The position numbers were made by a program, and so were the translations under genes. This document shows, in pieces, positions 24,850-32,861 of a DNA stretch of 37,320 nucleotides. The notes under the pieces are model-generated. The model was not told the DNA's origin. It was given only the letters and a program-made list of their open reading frames with translations, and made no database searches. This stretch comes from Gemmatimonadaceae bacterium (GTDB lineage: Bacteria; Gemmatimonadota; Gemmatimonadetes; Gemmatimonadales; Gemmatimonadaceae). The stretch covers positions 1 to 37,320 of the forward strand of contig JANWLO010000163.1 in NCBI GenBank assembly GCA_025450815.1, given 5' to 3'. Position 1 is the first letter of the stretch, and each line of letters starts with the position of its first letter.

Positions 24850-25404
24850 CTACGAAGCGCTGTCCACCGCCACGCTGTCATCCGCCACCAGCCGCCGCGT
24901 CCCCCGCCAACGCTTGGGCCCCGCCACCTTCGGCTTGAGCAGATCCGTTTCGATCACCTCGCCGGCCTTCGCGCTCGCGTGCACCATGCGCCCGTTGCCG
25001 ACGTAGATCCCGATGTGCGAGATCCCGCCCTTGCCTCGGCCAAACGTCACCAGGTCCCCAGGGAGCATCTGCGACGTGTCCCTCGGCACCGCTCCGCCAG
25101 CGAACGCCTGCCTCGCCGCCGTCCTCGGCACCACGATATGCAGGGCGGCCACGATGTAGCGCACCAAACCACTGCAATCGAAACCACGCGTCGGCGACTC
25201 GCCACCATGGACGTACTTGGTCCCGATCTGCGCCCGCGCAAGCGACACGAGGCTGTCGCGCATCGACATCGCCGATTTGCTGAACGCCGCGAACGGCTTT
25301 GGAGCCTCGTAGGGCGGAGTCTCGCGCACGCCATCCTGTGCCCTCAAAGTCGGCGCGATGAGCAACGCTGCGCCGGCGGCCAGGAGCCGGAGCGTGCGAC
25401 GCAT
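24850..25404 (-). CDS. Secreted NlpC/P60 cell-wall hydrolase
   Basis: The protein has 184 residues from ATG 25404, which begins a signal peptide (RTLRLLAAGAALLIAPTLRAQ); ATG 25449 in the same frame is an alternative, and neither has a clear ribosome site. The NlpC/P60 domain has catalytic C77 (FDCSGLVRY), H130 (ISHIGIYVG) and H142 (MVHASAKAGEV). Such enzymes cut the D-gamma-Glu-meso-DAP bond of peptidoglycan peptides. There is no SH3 or LysM anchor. Residues about 138-182 are encoded by the segment duplicated at 23744-23877. Confidence 0.9.
   Translation of the reverse strand: MRRTLRLLAAGAALLIAPTLRAQDGVRETPPYEAPKPFAAFSKSAMSMRDSLVSLARAQIGTKYVHGGESPTRGFDCSGLVRYIVAALHIVVPRTAARQAFAGGAVPRDTSQMLPGDLVTFGRGKGGISHIGIYVGNGRMVHASAKAGEVIETDLLKPKVAGPKRWRGTRRLVADDSVAVDSAS
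24859..24992. repeat. 134-bp direct repeat, intact copy inside the NlpC gene
   Basis: Partner of 23744-23877 in the same orientation; copy starts are 1115 bp apart. The last 24 bp (to ATGCGCC at 24992) are identical in both. The unit between contains the toxin-antitoxin pair. The arrangement resembles integration into the 3' end of a gene with restoration of that end, or a partial tandem duplication of the NlpC gene. Confidence 0.75.
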
Positions 25405-25528
25405 CGAGCGATGGCGGGAGGGGAAGCGCACTGAGCCGTTGATGTTCATGCAGGTACACGACGAGCCGCCCCGCGCACCAGCAACGCCGGCGCGCGAGTT
25501 GGCAGAATGTGCCGAATAATCTGTGAAA

Positions 25529-25557
25529 AGGCTAACGATCGAGGAAGTCATGGTCAA
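25529..25557 (-). promoter_or_regulatory. Possible promoter for the NlpC/P60 gene
   Basis: TTGACC (25552-25557), 17 bp and TAGCCT (25529-25534) on the minus strand. The -35 box is strong, the -10 weak. It overlaps the stop of the upstream channel gene. A start here would place the first ATG (25551) outside the transcript, favouring 25449 or 25404 as the NlpC start. Confidence 0.3.
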
Positions 25558-26399
25558 CCGCGCGCTGCAGAGACCTGACCGTGATTCAGCATCGCCACGA
25601 AGATCACGCCGCCGACTATGTTGCCGAGCACTGCGGGCGCGACGAACCCTCCGAGCGCGCTCGCCCAAGTCGCGGTTCCGCCCGCCGCCACGAAAAACAC
25701 CTCTACGGCACCCGCAATCGAGTGGCGGAAGTTGAGCGCGGCAATGGGCGAGGTCGTCAGCCAGATCAGAAAGATCTGCGCTCCGGTTTGCGACGTCGCC
25801 GACACCAGCCACGCGGTGAGGGCGATCAGCCACCCCGCAAAGATCGCGTGGTAGAACTGCGCGCCGAATGATCCTGCCAGCAACCCGCTCGAAAGGCTCA
25901 GCATGCTCTCCCGCACCTCGGATCCAACCACCGGGGTCTTCGCGAAAAGGAGGCCGAAGAGCGCAGCACCCGCCAAATTCCCCGCGAGCACGATCGCCCA
26001 CAGTCGCAGCATCCGGCCGAGCGTGTGGGCTGAGGGCTTGGCGAGCACTGGAATCACCGGCTCGAGGGTGTTCTCGGTGAAGAGCTGGCTCCGCCCGATG
26101 ATCACGAGAATGAATCCCAGCGGATAGACCGCCGCGAAAACCGCCTGCCTATACTCCGGCGCCACGAGAGTCGCGGCGTACGCACCCCCCACGAAGCTCC
26201 AGCCGATCGTCAGCCCGGCCGTCACCGCCGACCAGAAAAGGTCCCACGCCGGCCGGCCCATCTCCTCCTTCGCCTGCTCCAGCACGTTCGTGTGAATTTC
26301 CTGCGCGGACAACCGGGTGCCGACCTCTGGCCCCACGGGAGCGTTCGAGGCGCCCGCGACAGGAGGGCCGCGACGCGGAAGACGAGGGCGAAGTGGCAA
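25554..26399 (-). CDS. Formate/nitrite transporter (FNT) family channel
   Basis: The protein has about 281 residues with six hydrophobic helices. Family features: AWDLFWSAVTAGLTIGWSF, the SQLFTENTLEPVIP loop, GNLAGAALFGLLF, HAIFAGWLIALTAWLVS and the late NFRHSIAGAVEVFF, with VGGVIFVAMLNH at the end. FNT proteins pass formate, nitrite, hydrosulfide or lactate across the inner membrane. No ATG opens the frame: TTG 26399 with a weak GGGA is used here, GTG 26336 is an alternative; both leave the domain whole. It is divergent from recQ. Confidence 0.87.
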   Translation of the reverse strand: MPLRPRLPRRGPPVAGASNAPVGPEVGTRLSAQEIHTNVLEQAKEEMGRPAWDLFWSAVTAGLTIGWSFVGGAYAATLVAPEYRQAVFAAVYPLGFILVIIGRSQLFTENTLEPVIPVLAKPSAHTLGRMLRLWAIVLAGNLAGAALFGLLFAKTPVVGSEVRESMLSLSSGLLAGSFGAQFYHAIFAGWLIALTAWLVSATSQTGAQIFLIWLTTSPIAALNFRHSIAGAVEVFFVAAGGTATWASALGGFVAPAVLGNIVGGVIFVAMLNHGQVSAARG

Positions 26400-26508
26400 T
26401 CGAGTCCCGAACGAGTGAATGTCACGATGATACGGCAGTGACGACCGTCACCACGGCCACCCGTTGGAAGAGTCGTGCCGGGGAACGGATCGTGCGACTG
26501 TCGAGGGC

Positions 26509-28026
26509 ATGCTTTCGGCGCACCGCATACGCGACGCCGCTCAACGCGTGTTGGTCGAGCGGTTTGGCCACGCAGAGTTTCAGGAAGGACAGTGGGAGTC
26601 CATCGATGCCCTTCTCAAGGGACGCGATGCACTCGTCGTCATGCCTACGGGCAGCGGGAAGTCGCTCGTCTACCAGCTTCCCGCGCTGATGCTCCCCGGA
26701 CTCACGGTCATCGTGAGCCCGCTCATCGCGCTCATGAAGGACCAGCAGGACAAGCTCGCGCTGCAAGGCGTGGACGCACTCGCGATGCACTCGCATCTCT
26801 CCACCGCCGAATCACGCGACACGAAGCAGCGGATGGAGGACGGCACCGGCGGAGAGATTCTCTACGTCACGCCCGAGCGCTTCAAGGATCGCGAATTCTT
26901 CGAGCGTCTGCTCACGCGCAAGGTGAGCCTCTTCGTTGTGGACGAGGCGCACTGCGTGAGCCAGTGGGGCCACGACTTCCGCCCCGACTACCTCGTCCTC
27001 GGCTCAATCGCCAAGCGGCTTGGCAGACCGCCGATCCTCGCACTCACGGCTACCGCCACCGAGGTGGTCCGCGACGACATCGCGCGACAGCTGGGGATGC
27101 GCGACCCGTACATCACGATCACGGGGTTCGCACGGCCGAATTTGCGCTTCGAAGTTTGCCGCACCGTGAACCAGCAGGTGAAGGACGCGGAGCTCGAGCG
27201 CATTCTCGACAACACACCGGGCAGTAGCATCATCTATGTCGCAACGATCAAGGAAGCCGAGCGACTGTACGAGGCGTTTCGCGATCGCTATTCCATTGGC
27301 ATCTACCATGGGAAAATGGCGGCTGCCGATCGCAAGGCGATGCAAGAGGCGTTCATGGCCGACGAGATCATCGCGATGATCGCCACCAACGCGTTCGGTC
27401 TCGGCATCGACAAGCACGACCTCCGCTTCATCGTGCACTACAATTTTCCGGGCTCGATCGAGGCGTACTATCAGGAGGCCGGTCGAGCGGGACGAGATGG
27501 CGAGCCTGCCACCTGCACGCTGCTCTACCGCGTGGAGGACCGGCGCATCCAGTCCTATTTTCTGGGCGGCAAGTATCCCGAGGTGCAGGAGGCCGCGCGT
27601 GTGGCGCTGGTGCTCGAGGAATATCCGATGCTCACGCCGGTGCCGCTCATGGAGCTCGCGAACCGCGCCGACGTGCCGGCGCGCAAGGCTCGCATCTCGC
27701 TCATTCTCCTCAAGCGCCACGGACTCGTGCGGGAGCATCGCGGTGGAAGCTGGGAGCGCATGGCGGACCATCTCACGCGCGTCGATCTCAGCGCGGATCT
27801 CCACTCGTACGAGGAGCGTCGCGAGCGAGACCGCCGCTCGCTCGAAAACATCATCGAGTACGCACAGACGGCGCGCTGCCGCACGCGTTACATCCTCGAG
27901 TACTTCGGGGAGCGCGTGGATGCGGATTGGCGCTGCCACCACTGCGATGCCTGCGACGCCATCGACGTCTGGACCGACAACGCTCCCGCGCGCGAGCTGG
28001 CGAGACTCGCTATTCGGACGGCGTGA
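26509..28026 (+). CDS. recQ: RecQ-family ATP-dependent DNA helicase
   Basis: The protein has 505 residues from ATG 26509 (GAGG close upstream; TTG 26464 would add 15 residues). Helicase motifs in order: PTGSGKS (46-52), DEAH (145-148), TATAT, IYHGKM, and QEAGRAGRDG. The C-terminal zinc-binding part has C457, C476, C479 and C482 (CHHCDAC). There is no HRDC domain, so it is shorter than E. coli RecQ (about 610). It unwinds DNA 3'-5' in recombination and repair. Its last 17 bp overlap the convergent DCC gene. Confidence 0.94.
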   Translation: MLSAHRIRDAAQRVLVERFGHAEFQEGQWESIDALLKGRDALVVMPTGSGKSLVYQLPALMLPGLTVIVSPLIALMKDQQDKLALQGVDALAMHSHLSTAESRDTKQRMEDGTGGEILYVTPERFKDREFFERLLTRKVSLFVVDEAHCVSQWGHDFRPDYLVLGSIAKRLGRPPILALTATATEVVRDDIARQLGMRDPYITITGFARPNLRFEVCRTVNQQVKDAELERILDNTPGSSIIYVATIKEAERLYEAFRDRYSIGIYHGKMAAADRKAMQEAFMADEIIAMIATNAFGLGIDKHDLRFIVHYNFPGSIEAYYQEAGRAGRDGEPATCTLLYRVEDRRIQSYFLGGKYPEVQEAARVALVLEEYPMLTPVPLMELANRADVPARKARISLILLKRHGLVREHRGGSWERMADHLTRVDLSADLHSYEERRERDRRSLENIIEYAQTARCRTRYILEYFGERVDADWRCHHCDACDAIDVWTDNAPARELARLAIRTA

Positions 28027-28465
28027 CCGGCGGTGATGCGCGCGGCGCTACCGCACAGTGAACGCCGCAGCCAAATCGATAGCGGTTGCGCGCGAAAATC
28101 CGGTAGCCGCTGTCGGCTAGCGCCCCGAACGTCGGCAGCCCCCACAGCCAGCCGAGCAGAAATCCAAACGGCAGAATCCGGAGCAGCTGGCGCGTCGCTG
28201 CCGCACCGCTCCACATTCGGCCGTCGGCTGCCACCAGATACATCGACTCGCGAAACTGTTCCGCGGAAATCCACGGAAAGCGCGTCGATACCGTATCGTT
28301 CTGTGATGCGACCATCTGGATCACGTGCCGGCTGTCCCATCGCGCAACGCGTCGGACAAGTCTGCTGCAAACATTGCACGTTCCGTCGTACACGAGCGTC
28401 CACGGCCGGCCCCCCGATGCGGGTCCCGCGTGCGTGCCGTCCGGTTGTCGCTTCGTGGTTGACAT
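28010..28465 (-). CDS. DCC-family thiol-disulfide oxidoreductase-like protein (DUF393)
   Basis: The protein has 151 residues. ATG 28465 has AAGGAGG 4 nt upstream. The family signature YDGTCNVC (C30, C33) follows a short N-terminal extension, and the C-terminus has the GYRIFARNRYRFGC stretch usual in the family, with a late GCGVHC. Members have a thioredoxin-like CxxC and are thought to act in thiol-disulfide exchange; biological role unclear. It is convergent with recQ and divergent from the MscS gene with only 27 bp between starts. Confidence 0.9.
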   Translation of the reverse strand: MSTTKRQPDGTHAGPASGGRPWTLVYDGTCNVCSRLVRRVARWDSRHVIQMVASQNDTVSTRFPWISAEQFRESMYLVAADGRMWSGAAATRQLLRILPFGFLLGWLWGLPTFGALADSGYRIFARNRYRFGCGVHCAVAPRASPPVTPSE

Positions 28466-28492
28466 ACTGCCTCCTTCTCCCTTCAAGCTAGC

Positions 28493-29536
28493 GTGCAAGA
28501 CCTCCTCGCGAATCCCTTGAGGGACTGGATCACCGCGCTGATCATCGTCGCGGTCGTGTTCGCAGTGCTTCTGCTCGGCCGCATGTTCGTAGCGCGCCGG
28601 TTGAAGCGCTCCCTCGTGCCCGCGTCGCAGCTGCGCGCGCTGCTCACCGACCTGGTGCGGCGCACTCGCCTCTACTTCATGGTCGTGATCGCGCTCTGGG
28701 CCGGGTCGCTCGAGCTTACGCGCAGTGAGCACCACGAGCACGTCTGGCGATTGATCGTCCTCGTGGTCGTGCTTCTTCAAGTGGGGCTTTGGGCGGGCGG
28801 ATTGGTCGGCTTCTGGACGGAGCGAATCGCCGACCACAAAGCGGCGGATGCCGGCACGCGCATGACGATCAACGTCGTCGGCATCGCGGCGCGAGTGCTG
28901 CTGTGGATCGTCGTGCTGCTGGTGATCCTGGACAATCTCGGGATCAACATCACGGCGCTCGTTACGGGACTCGGCATTGGCGGCATCGCGATCGCCCTCG
29001 CCGTCCAGAACATCCTCGGCGATCTCTTCGCGGCGCTGTCGATAGTGCTCGACAAGCCGATCGTCGTTGGTGACGCGATCTCGGTTGGCGAAGTCTCGGG
29101 CACCGTGCTGCACATCGGGCTCAAGTCCACGCGGCTGCGCGCGAACACCGGCGAGCTCGTGATCATCTCGAACGGCGACCTTCTCAAGAGCCGCATTCGA
29201 AACTTCCGTGGGCAGGAGCGCCGCATGGTCGCGCTCAAGCTCGGGATTGCCTACGGCACCCCGGCCGACAAGCTCGCGAAAGTGCCGGAGATTATTCGTA
29301 GCGCTGCGGCGAAGGAGAAGAACGTGACGTTCGATCGATCGAACTTCACCTCGTTCGATTACGTGGGATTGACCACCGACTCGTTGTACTACGTGACGAA
29401 TTCGAGTTATGCTGAGTACATGGACATTCAACAGCGAATCAACCTCGATATCCTCCGGCAGCTCGACGCCGAGTCGATCGACATTGCGCATCAGCTCCCG
29501 ATCGTCGCGAATCCTCCCGCGGTGCAGCCCCAGTGA
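28493..29536 (+). CDS. Small-conductance mechanosensitive channel (MscS family)
   Basis: The protein has 347 residues. Four hydrophobic segments (around residues 14-30, 57-75, 82-103 and 122-145) lead to the pore helix region LVTGLGIGGIAIALAVQNIL and the beta-domain GDAISVGEVSGTVLHIGLKSTRLR and VIISNGDLLKSRIRNF, the classic MscS signature. It releases solutes on hypo-osmotic shock at the inner membrane. GTG 28493 is the only reasonable start but no ribosome site is visible. Its stop overlaps the next gene's GTG. Confidence 0.93.
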   Translation: MQDLLANPLRDWITALIIVAVVFAVLLLGRMFVARRLKRSLVPASQLRALLTDLVRRTRLYFMVVIALWAGSLELTRSEHHEHVWRLIVLVVVLLQVGLWAGGLVGFWTERIADHKAADAGTRMTINVVGIAARVLLWIVVLLVILDNLGINITALVTGLGIGGIAIALAVQNILGDLFAALSIVLDKPIVVGDAISVGEVSGTVLHIGLKSTRLRANTGELVIISNGDLLKSRIRNFRGQERRMVALKLGIAYGTPADKLAKVPEIIRSAAAKEKNVTFDRSNFTSFDYVGLTTDSLYYVTNSSYAEYMDIQQRINLDILRQLDAESIDIAHQLPIVANPPAVQPQ

Positions 29537-30111
29537 GGCGCGTACTCGTTGCCGTCGTGCTGGCGACGCTCTGCCTCGTCGCCCCGAGAGCGCGTGCGCA
29601 GCAGGAGGAGCATGCCCACCTTGGTATCGACCGCGTCGGGACATTCGTGAGCTGGGCGTGGACCGATAATGGCAGGCACGGCCACGAGCTCGGCGCGGAT
29701 CTCGACATCGGGTCGGTGTTCACGCCCAAGCTGCGCCTCTCGGTGGGGCTCAACTATTTTCGCGCGGACATCGACCGGCGCGATCACTTCGGCACCCCGG
29801 TTGACGGCACCTTCCACGACTTCAGCGTGCACGCCGAGGCGAGCTACGAGGTGGTGCGCATAAACCGCTTTGGGCCGTACGTCGGCGCGGGCCTGGGCGT
29901 ACACTTTCGCGGCAGCGACATCAATGACGACGTCGACAACACGGCGCGACTGTACAGGGGCGCTGTAATAGGCGCCGATCTGTTCGGCGGCACGACCTTC
30001 GCACTGACTAAGTCGCGACGGTATTCGTTGTACGCCGAAGCGCGGCGCGTGGAGGCGCAAAATGTCGAACGAACTCTCGCACGGCTCGGACTCATCATTC
30101 GATTCAGGTAA
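29533..30111 (+). CDS. Small outer-membrane beta-barrel protein
   Basis: The protein has 192 residues. GTG 29533 overlaps the MscS stop (GTGA). A signal peptide (VLVAVVLATLCLVAPRARAQ) precedes alternating strands such as LRLSVGLNYFRADI, FSVHAEASYEVVRI, FGPYVGAGLGVHFRG, GADLFGGTTFAL and YSLYAEARRV, ending in LGLIIRFR. This is the pattern of an OmpA/OmpW-like eight-stranded barrel. No specific family is recognised. Translational coupling with a mechanosensitive channel suggests envelope-related function. Confidence 0.8.
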   Translation: MRRVLVAVVLATLCLVAPRARAQQEEHAHLGIDRVGTFVSWAWTDNGRHGHELGADLDIGSVFTPKLRLSVGLNYFRADIDRRDHFGTPVDGTFHDFSVHAEASYEVVRINRFGPYVGAGLGVHFRGSDINDDVDNTARLYRGAVIGADLFGGTTFALTKSRRYSLYAEARRVEAQNVERTLARLGLIIRFR

Positions 30112-30114
30112 GGC

Positions 30115-30780
30115 GTGGGTGCACCGGTGAGCGAGGAAGACGTCATCGTCCCTGCGGGGGGTGTCGCGCTGCACGGCGTGCTCGCGCTCCCGGCAACGCC
30201 CAAGGGGCTCGTGATCTTCGCGCATGGGAGTGGAAGCAACGCCCGGAGCCGGCGGAACATCGACACCGCCGCGCAGCTGCACGGCGCGGGATTCGGCACG
30301 CTCCGCATGGACCTGCTCACCTCCGAGGAGTCGGAGCAGAACGAGCGCACGGGCCAATACCGCTTCGACGTCGAGCGACTCTCGCAGCGCGTGCTCGCGG
30401 CGACGACGTTCGCCGGTGCGTCGCCGACAACCCAGCTGCTGCCGCTGGCGTACTACGGCGCGAGTACCGGTGCGGCCGCGGCGCTCACGGCCGCGGCGAA
30501 GCGGAAGGACATCTTCGCCGTGGTTTCGCGCGGCGGCCGTCCCGATCTCGCGCACGACTGCCTCCCCGACGTGATGGCCGCCACGCTGCTCATCGTGGGC
30601 GGCGCGGACGTGCCGATCATTCCGCTCAACGAGGCAGCACTGCGCGTGCTAACCTGCGAGAAGGAGCTCGCGATCGTGCCGCACGCCACGCATCTCTTCG
30701 AGGAGCCTGGCGCGCTGGAGGAGGTCGCTCGGCTCACGGTGGATTGGCTCACGCGGCATCTCCCCCGATCGCCGGTGTAG
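30115..30780 (+). CDS. Dienelactone-hydrolase-like alpha/beta hydrolase
   Basis: The protein has 221 residues. It shows VIFAHGSGSNARS (oxyanion region), the nucleophile elbow YYGASTGAAAAL, the acid in VGGADVPII and the histidine in PHATHLFEEPG. No signal peptide, so it is cytoplasmic. GTG 30115 follows the barrel gene by 3 nt; GTG 30127 is an alternative. It is followed 3 nt later by a phosphoribosyltransferase. In several bacteria these two domains are adjacent or fused, so a shared role is likely though unknown. Confidence 0.87.
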   Translation: MGAPVSEEDVIVPAGGVALHGVLALPATPKGLVIFAHGSGSNARSRRNIDTAAQLHGAGFGTLRMDLLTSEESEQNERTGQYRFDVERLSQRVLAATTFAGASPTTQLLPLAYYGASTGAAAALTAAAKRKDIFAVVSRGGRPDLAHDCLPDVMAATLLIVGGADVPIIPLNEAALRVLTCEKELAIVPHATHLFEEPGALEEVARLTVDWLTRHLPRSPV

Positions 30781-30783
30781 CCA

Positions 30784-31446
30784 GTGCTCTTTCGCGATCG
30801 TGCCGAGGCGGGAATGCTGCTCGCGCGAGCGCTGTTGAACGCAATGCCGGAATTGCGCACCGAGCCGTCGACCGTGCTGGCGATCCCTCGCGGCGGCGTG
30901 CCAGTCGCGGCGCCGATCGCCGACCTGCTGCGCGCCCCGCTCGATGTGTTCATCGCGCGAAAGCTGGGCGCGCCTGGCCAGGAGGAGCTGGGAATAGGCG
31001 CGATTGCGGCGGACGGCACGCGCGTGCTCGACGAGGAGCTGGTGCGCACGCTCCAGGTGACTGATTCGTACATCGAGCGCGTGACCGCTCGCGAGATCGA
31101 GGAGGCGCGGCGCCGGCTCTCGCTCTTTCGCGGCGCGCGCGACCCCGCGCCGCTGCGCGACCGCGCCGTGATTCTCGTGGACGATGGACTCGCCACTGGC
31201 GGCACCGCGCGCGCGGCGCTCACGGTGCTGCGCGCCGAACGCCCATCGCGACTGATCTTCGCGGCGCCGGTCGCCAGCGCCGACGGCGCGGCGTCCATCG
31301 AAGCGCTCGGCGTCACGACCGTGATCGCCGCCATACCGCGGCACTTTCAGGGAGTGGGCGAGTGGTACGAGCAGTTCGAGCAGACTAGCGATGAGGAGGT
31401 GCTCTTCCTACTGGCTCAGGCGGCCCGGGACACGACTTCCGAGTAG
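30784..31446 (+). CDS. Phosphoribosyltransferase-family protein
   Basis: The protein has 220 residues. The PRPP-binding loop is AVILVDDGLATGGTA (128-142), and LAIPRGGVPVAAPIA plus VFIARKLGAPGQEELGIGAI match the stand-alone PRTase group often next to dienelactone-hydrolase-like proteins. The nucleobase, if any, is unknown. GTG 30784 is 3 nt after the hydrolase stop. It ends the plus-strand run that began with the MscS gene. Confidence 0.88.
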   Translation: MLFRDRAEAGMLLARALLNAMPELRTEPSTVLAIPRGGVPVAAPIADLLRAPLDVFIARKLGAPGQEELGIGAIAADGTRVLDEELVRTLQVTDSYIERVTAREIEEARRRLSLFRGARDPAPLRDRAVILVDDGLATGGTARAALTVLRAERPSRLIFAAPVASADGAASIEALGVTTVIAAIPRHFQGVGEWYEQFEQTSDEEVLFLLAQAARDTTSE

Positions 31447-31763
31447 CTCACGTTTTGCATCGCGGCGCGCGCGGGCATCACGAGGTTCACGGCGAGCCCA
31501 AGCAGATAGATGTGAGCGCAAAGCATTGAGTCTGTGAGCCTGTCCCGGTTCTCGGAGAGAGTTATCGCTCCGGAGCAAGCTCAAGGCTCGCGGCCATGGG
31601 CTCATCTCTTGAAGCTTGGGCTCACCTTCCGCATCGTGATGCCCAACGGCATCGCGATGTCCATGGCGCGAGCTCACTGCGCGAGACTGCTGGCTCACAG
31701 CTTGGGCTCGCCGTCCGCACCGCGACCTCACCGCAGCCCAACCGACGCGCAAGGAGCGTCGGG
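31447..31763. other. Convergent intergenic region with short imperfect repeats
   Basis: No gene is recognised in these 317 bp between two convergent genes. AGCTTGGGCTCACC at 31613 recurs as AGCTTGGGCTCGCC at 31699 (23 of 27 bp match). A weaker inverted relative, with GCTTGGGCTCGCC and CTCGTGATGCCC on the minus strand, lies at about 31455-31503. GCTCCGGAGC at 31567-31576 is a perfect palindrome. No T-run terminator is evident. Confidence 0.5.
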
Positions 31764-32861
31764 TCACCGCGACGCCGTCTGCTGCTGCGTCAGACAGTGC
31801 AACGTGCCCAGCCCCCACACGAGGTCCACCGCGTGGATCCCCACCACCTCGCGGCCAGGAAACAGCCCCGCGATCGTGTTGAGCGCGATGCGGTCGCTCC
31901 GATCGTTGAACGTGGGCACGATCACCACTCCGTTCGCGACGTAGAAGTTCGCGTAGCTCGCCGGCAGCCGCTCGCCGTGCATCGTCACCGGACGCGGAAA
32001 GGGAATGCGCACCACCCGCAGCCCGCCCGGCCAGTCGCGACCCGCGATCTCTAACCGCCGCGCGTTGTCCATCGAGCGCGCGTGATTGTCATCGGTGGGA
32101 TCATCCTCCACCGCGAGAACGATCGTGCGCTCGTCGGTGAAGCGAGCAATGTCGTCGATGTGACCGTGTGTGTCGTCGCCCACGCACCCCTCGCCCAGCC
32201 AGATCGTGCGCGTGGCGCCGAGATAGTGGTCGAACGCGCGCTCGTAGTCCTCACGACCGAGTCCGGGATTGCGCACCTGCGCACCCGATAGGAGCCACTC
32301 CTCGGTAACGAGCACCGCCCCCGCACCGTTCGACTCGATCCCGCCACCCTCCAGCACGAGCCGCCCCTTTCCATCCGGGCGAATCGCCTCCTCGCGAGCG
32401 AGTCCCGACAGCTCCGCTACGGACATTCCGATGAGCTCATCGCGCGCGAAATTATCGTACTTCGCCCAGCCGTTGAAGCGCCAGCTCACCCAGTGCACGG
32501 TGCCGTTGGGCGCAACGACAGCGGTCGGTCCGGAATCGCGAAGCCACACGCGATCGGTGCCCACTACGTGCAATCCCACGCGATCGAGATTCACACCATG
32601 CGCGATGAGTGACTCGCGCGCTTCCTCCTGCACCGTCTCGTCGTCGCACAGCACCTCCACGTGCTCGAAGCGGTGGAGCACGCGCACGATCTCCGCGTAC
32701 ACCCACGGGATCGGCTCGAACTTTCCCGGCCAGTCCGGGCGATGATGCGGCCACCCCACCCACGTCGCCGCGTGCGTCTCCCACTCGGCGGGCATGCGCT
32801 GCCCGAGGAAGTGCGCGTCGTCGACGCGCCGCTCGTACGCGGATCGGCCGGACCCGCTCAC
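31764..32861 (-). CDS. aguA: Agmatine deiminase
   Basis: The protein has 365 residues. Family motifs: MPAEWETHAATWVGWPH, WLRDSGPTAVV, LVLEGGGIESNG, THGHIDDIARF and catalytic C356 in LGTLHCLTQQQ. It hydrolyses agmatine to N-carbamoylputrescine and ammonia in the cytoplasm. GTG 32861 overlaps the stop of the amidase gene (GTGA); ATG 32795 is an in-frame alternative just before MPAEWE. It pairs with the amidase in the agmatine route to putrescine. Confidence 0.95.
   Translation of the reverse strand: MSGSGRSAYERRVDDAHFLGQRMPAEWETHAATWVGWPHHRPDWPGKFEPIPWVYAEIVRVLHRFEHVEVLCDDETVQEEARESLIAHGVNLDRVGLHVVGTDRVWLRDSGPTAVVAPNGTVHWVSWRFNGWAKYDNFARDELIGMSVAELSGLAREEAIRPDGKGRLVLEGGGIESNGAGAVLVTEEWLLSGAQVRNPGLGREDYERAFDHYLGATRTIWLGEGCVGDDTHGHIDDIARFTDERTIVLAVEDDPTDDNHARSMDNARRLEIAGRDWPGGLRVVRIPFPRPVTMHGERLPASYANFYVANGVVIVPTFNDRSDRIALNTIAGLFPGREVVGIHAVDLVWGLGTLHCLTQQQTASR

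Noticed and set aside
26438-26451. GTGAC-N4-GTCAC inverted repeat between the FNT and recQ genes
   Set aside because: Only 5-bp arms in GC-rich DNA; no promoter element aligned with it, so it is not separable from chance.
31416-31577. Short minus-strand frame with a hydrophobic stretch (YLLGLAVNLVMPARAAM)
   Set aside because: It begins after a stop, has no ribosome site, overlaps the phosphoribosyltransferase end and matches no family I know. Possibly chance or a relic; not called as a gene.
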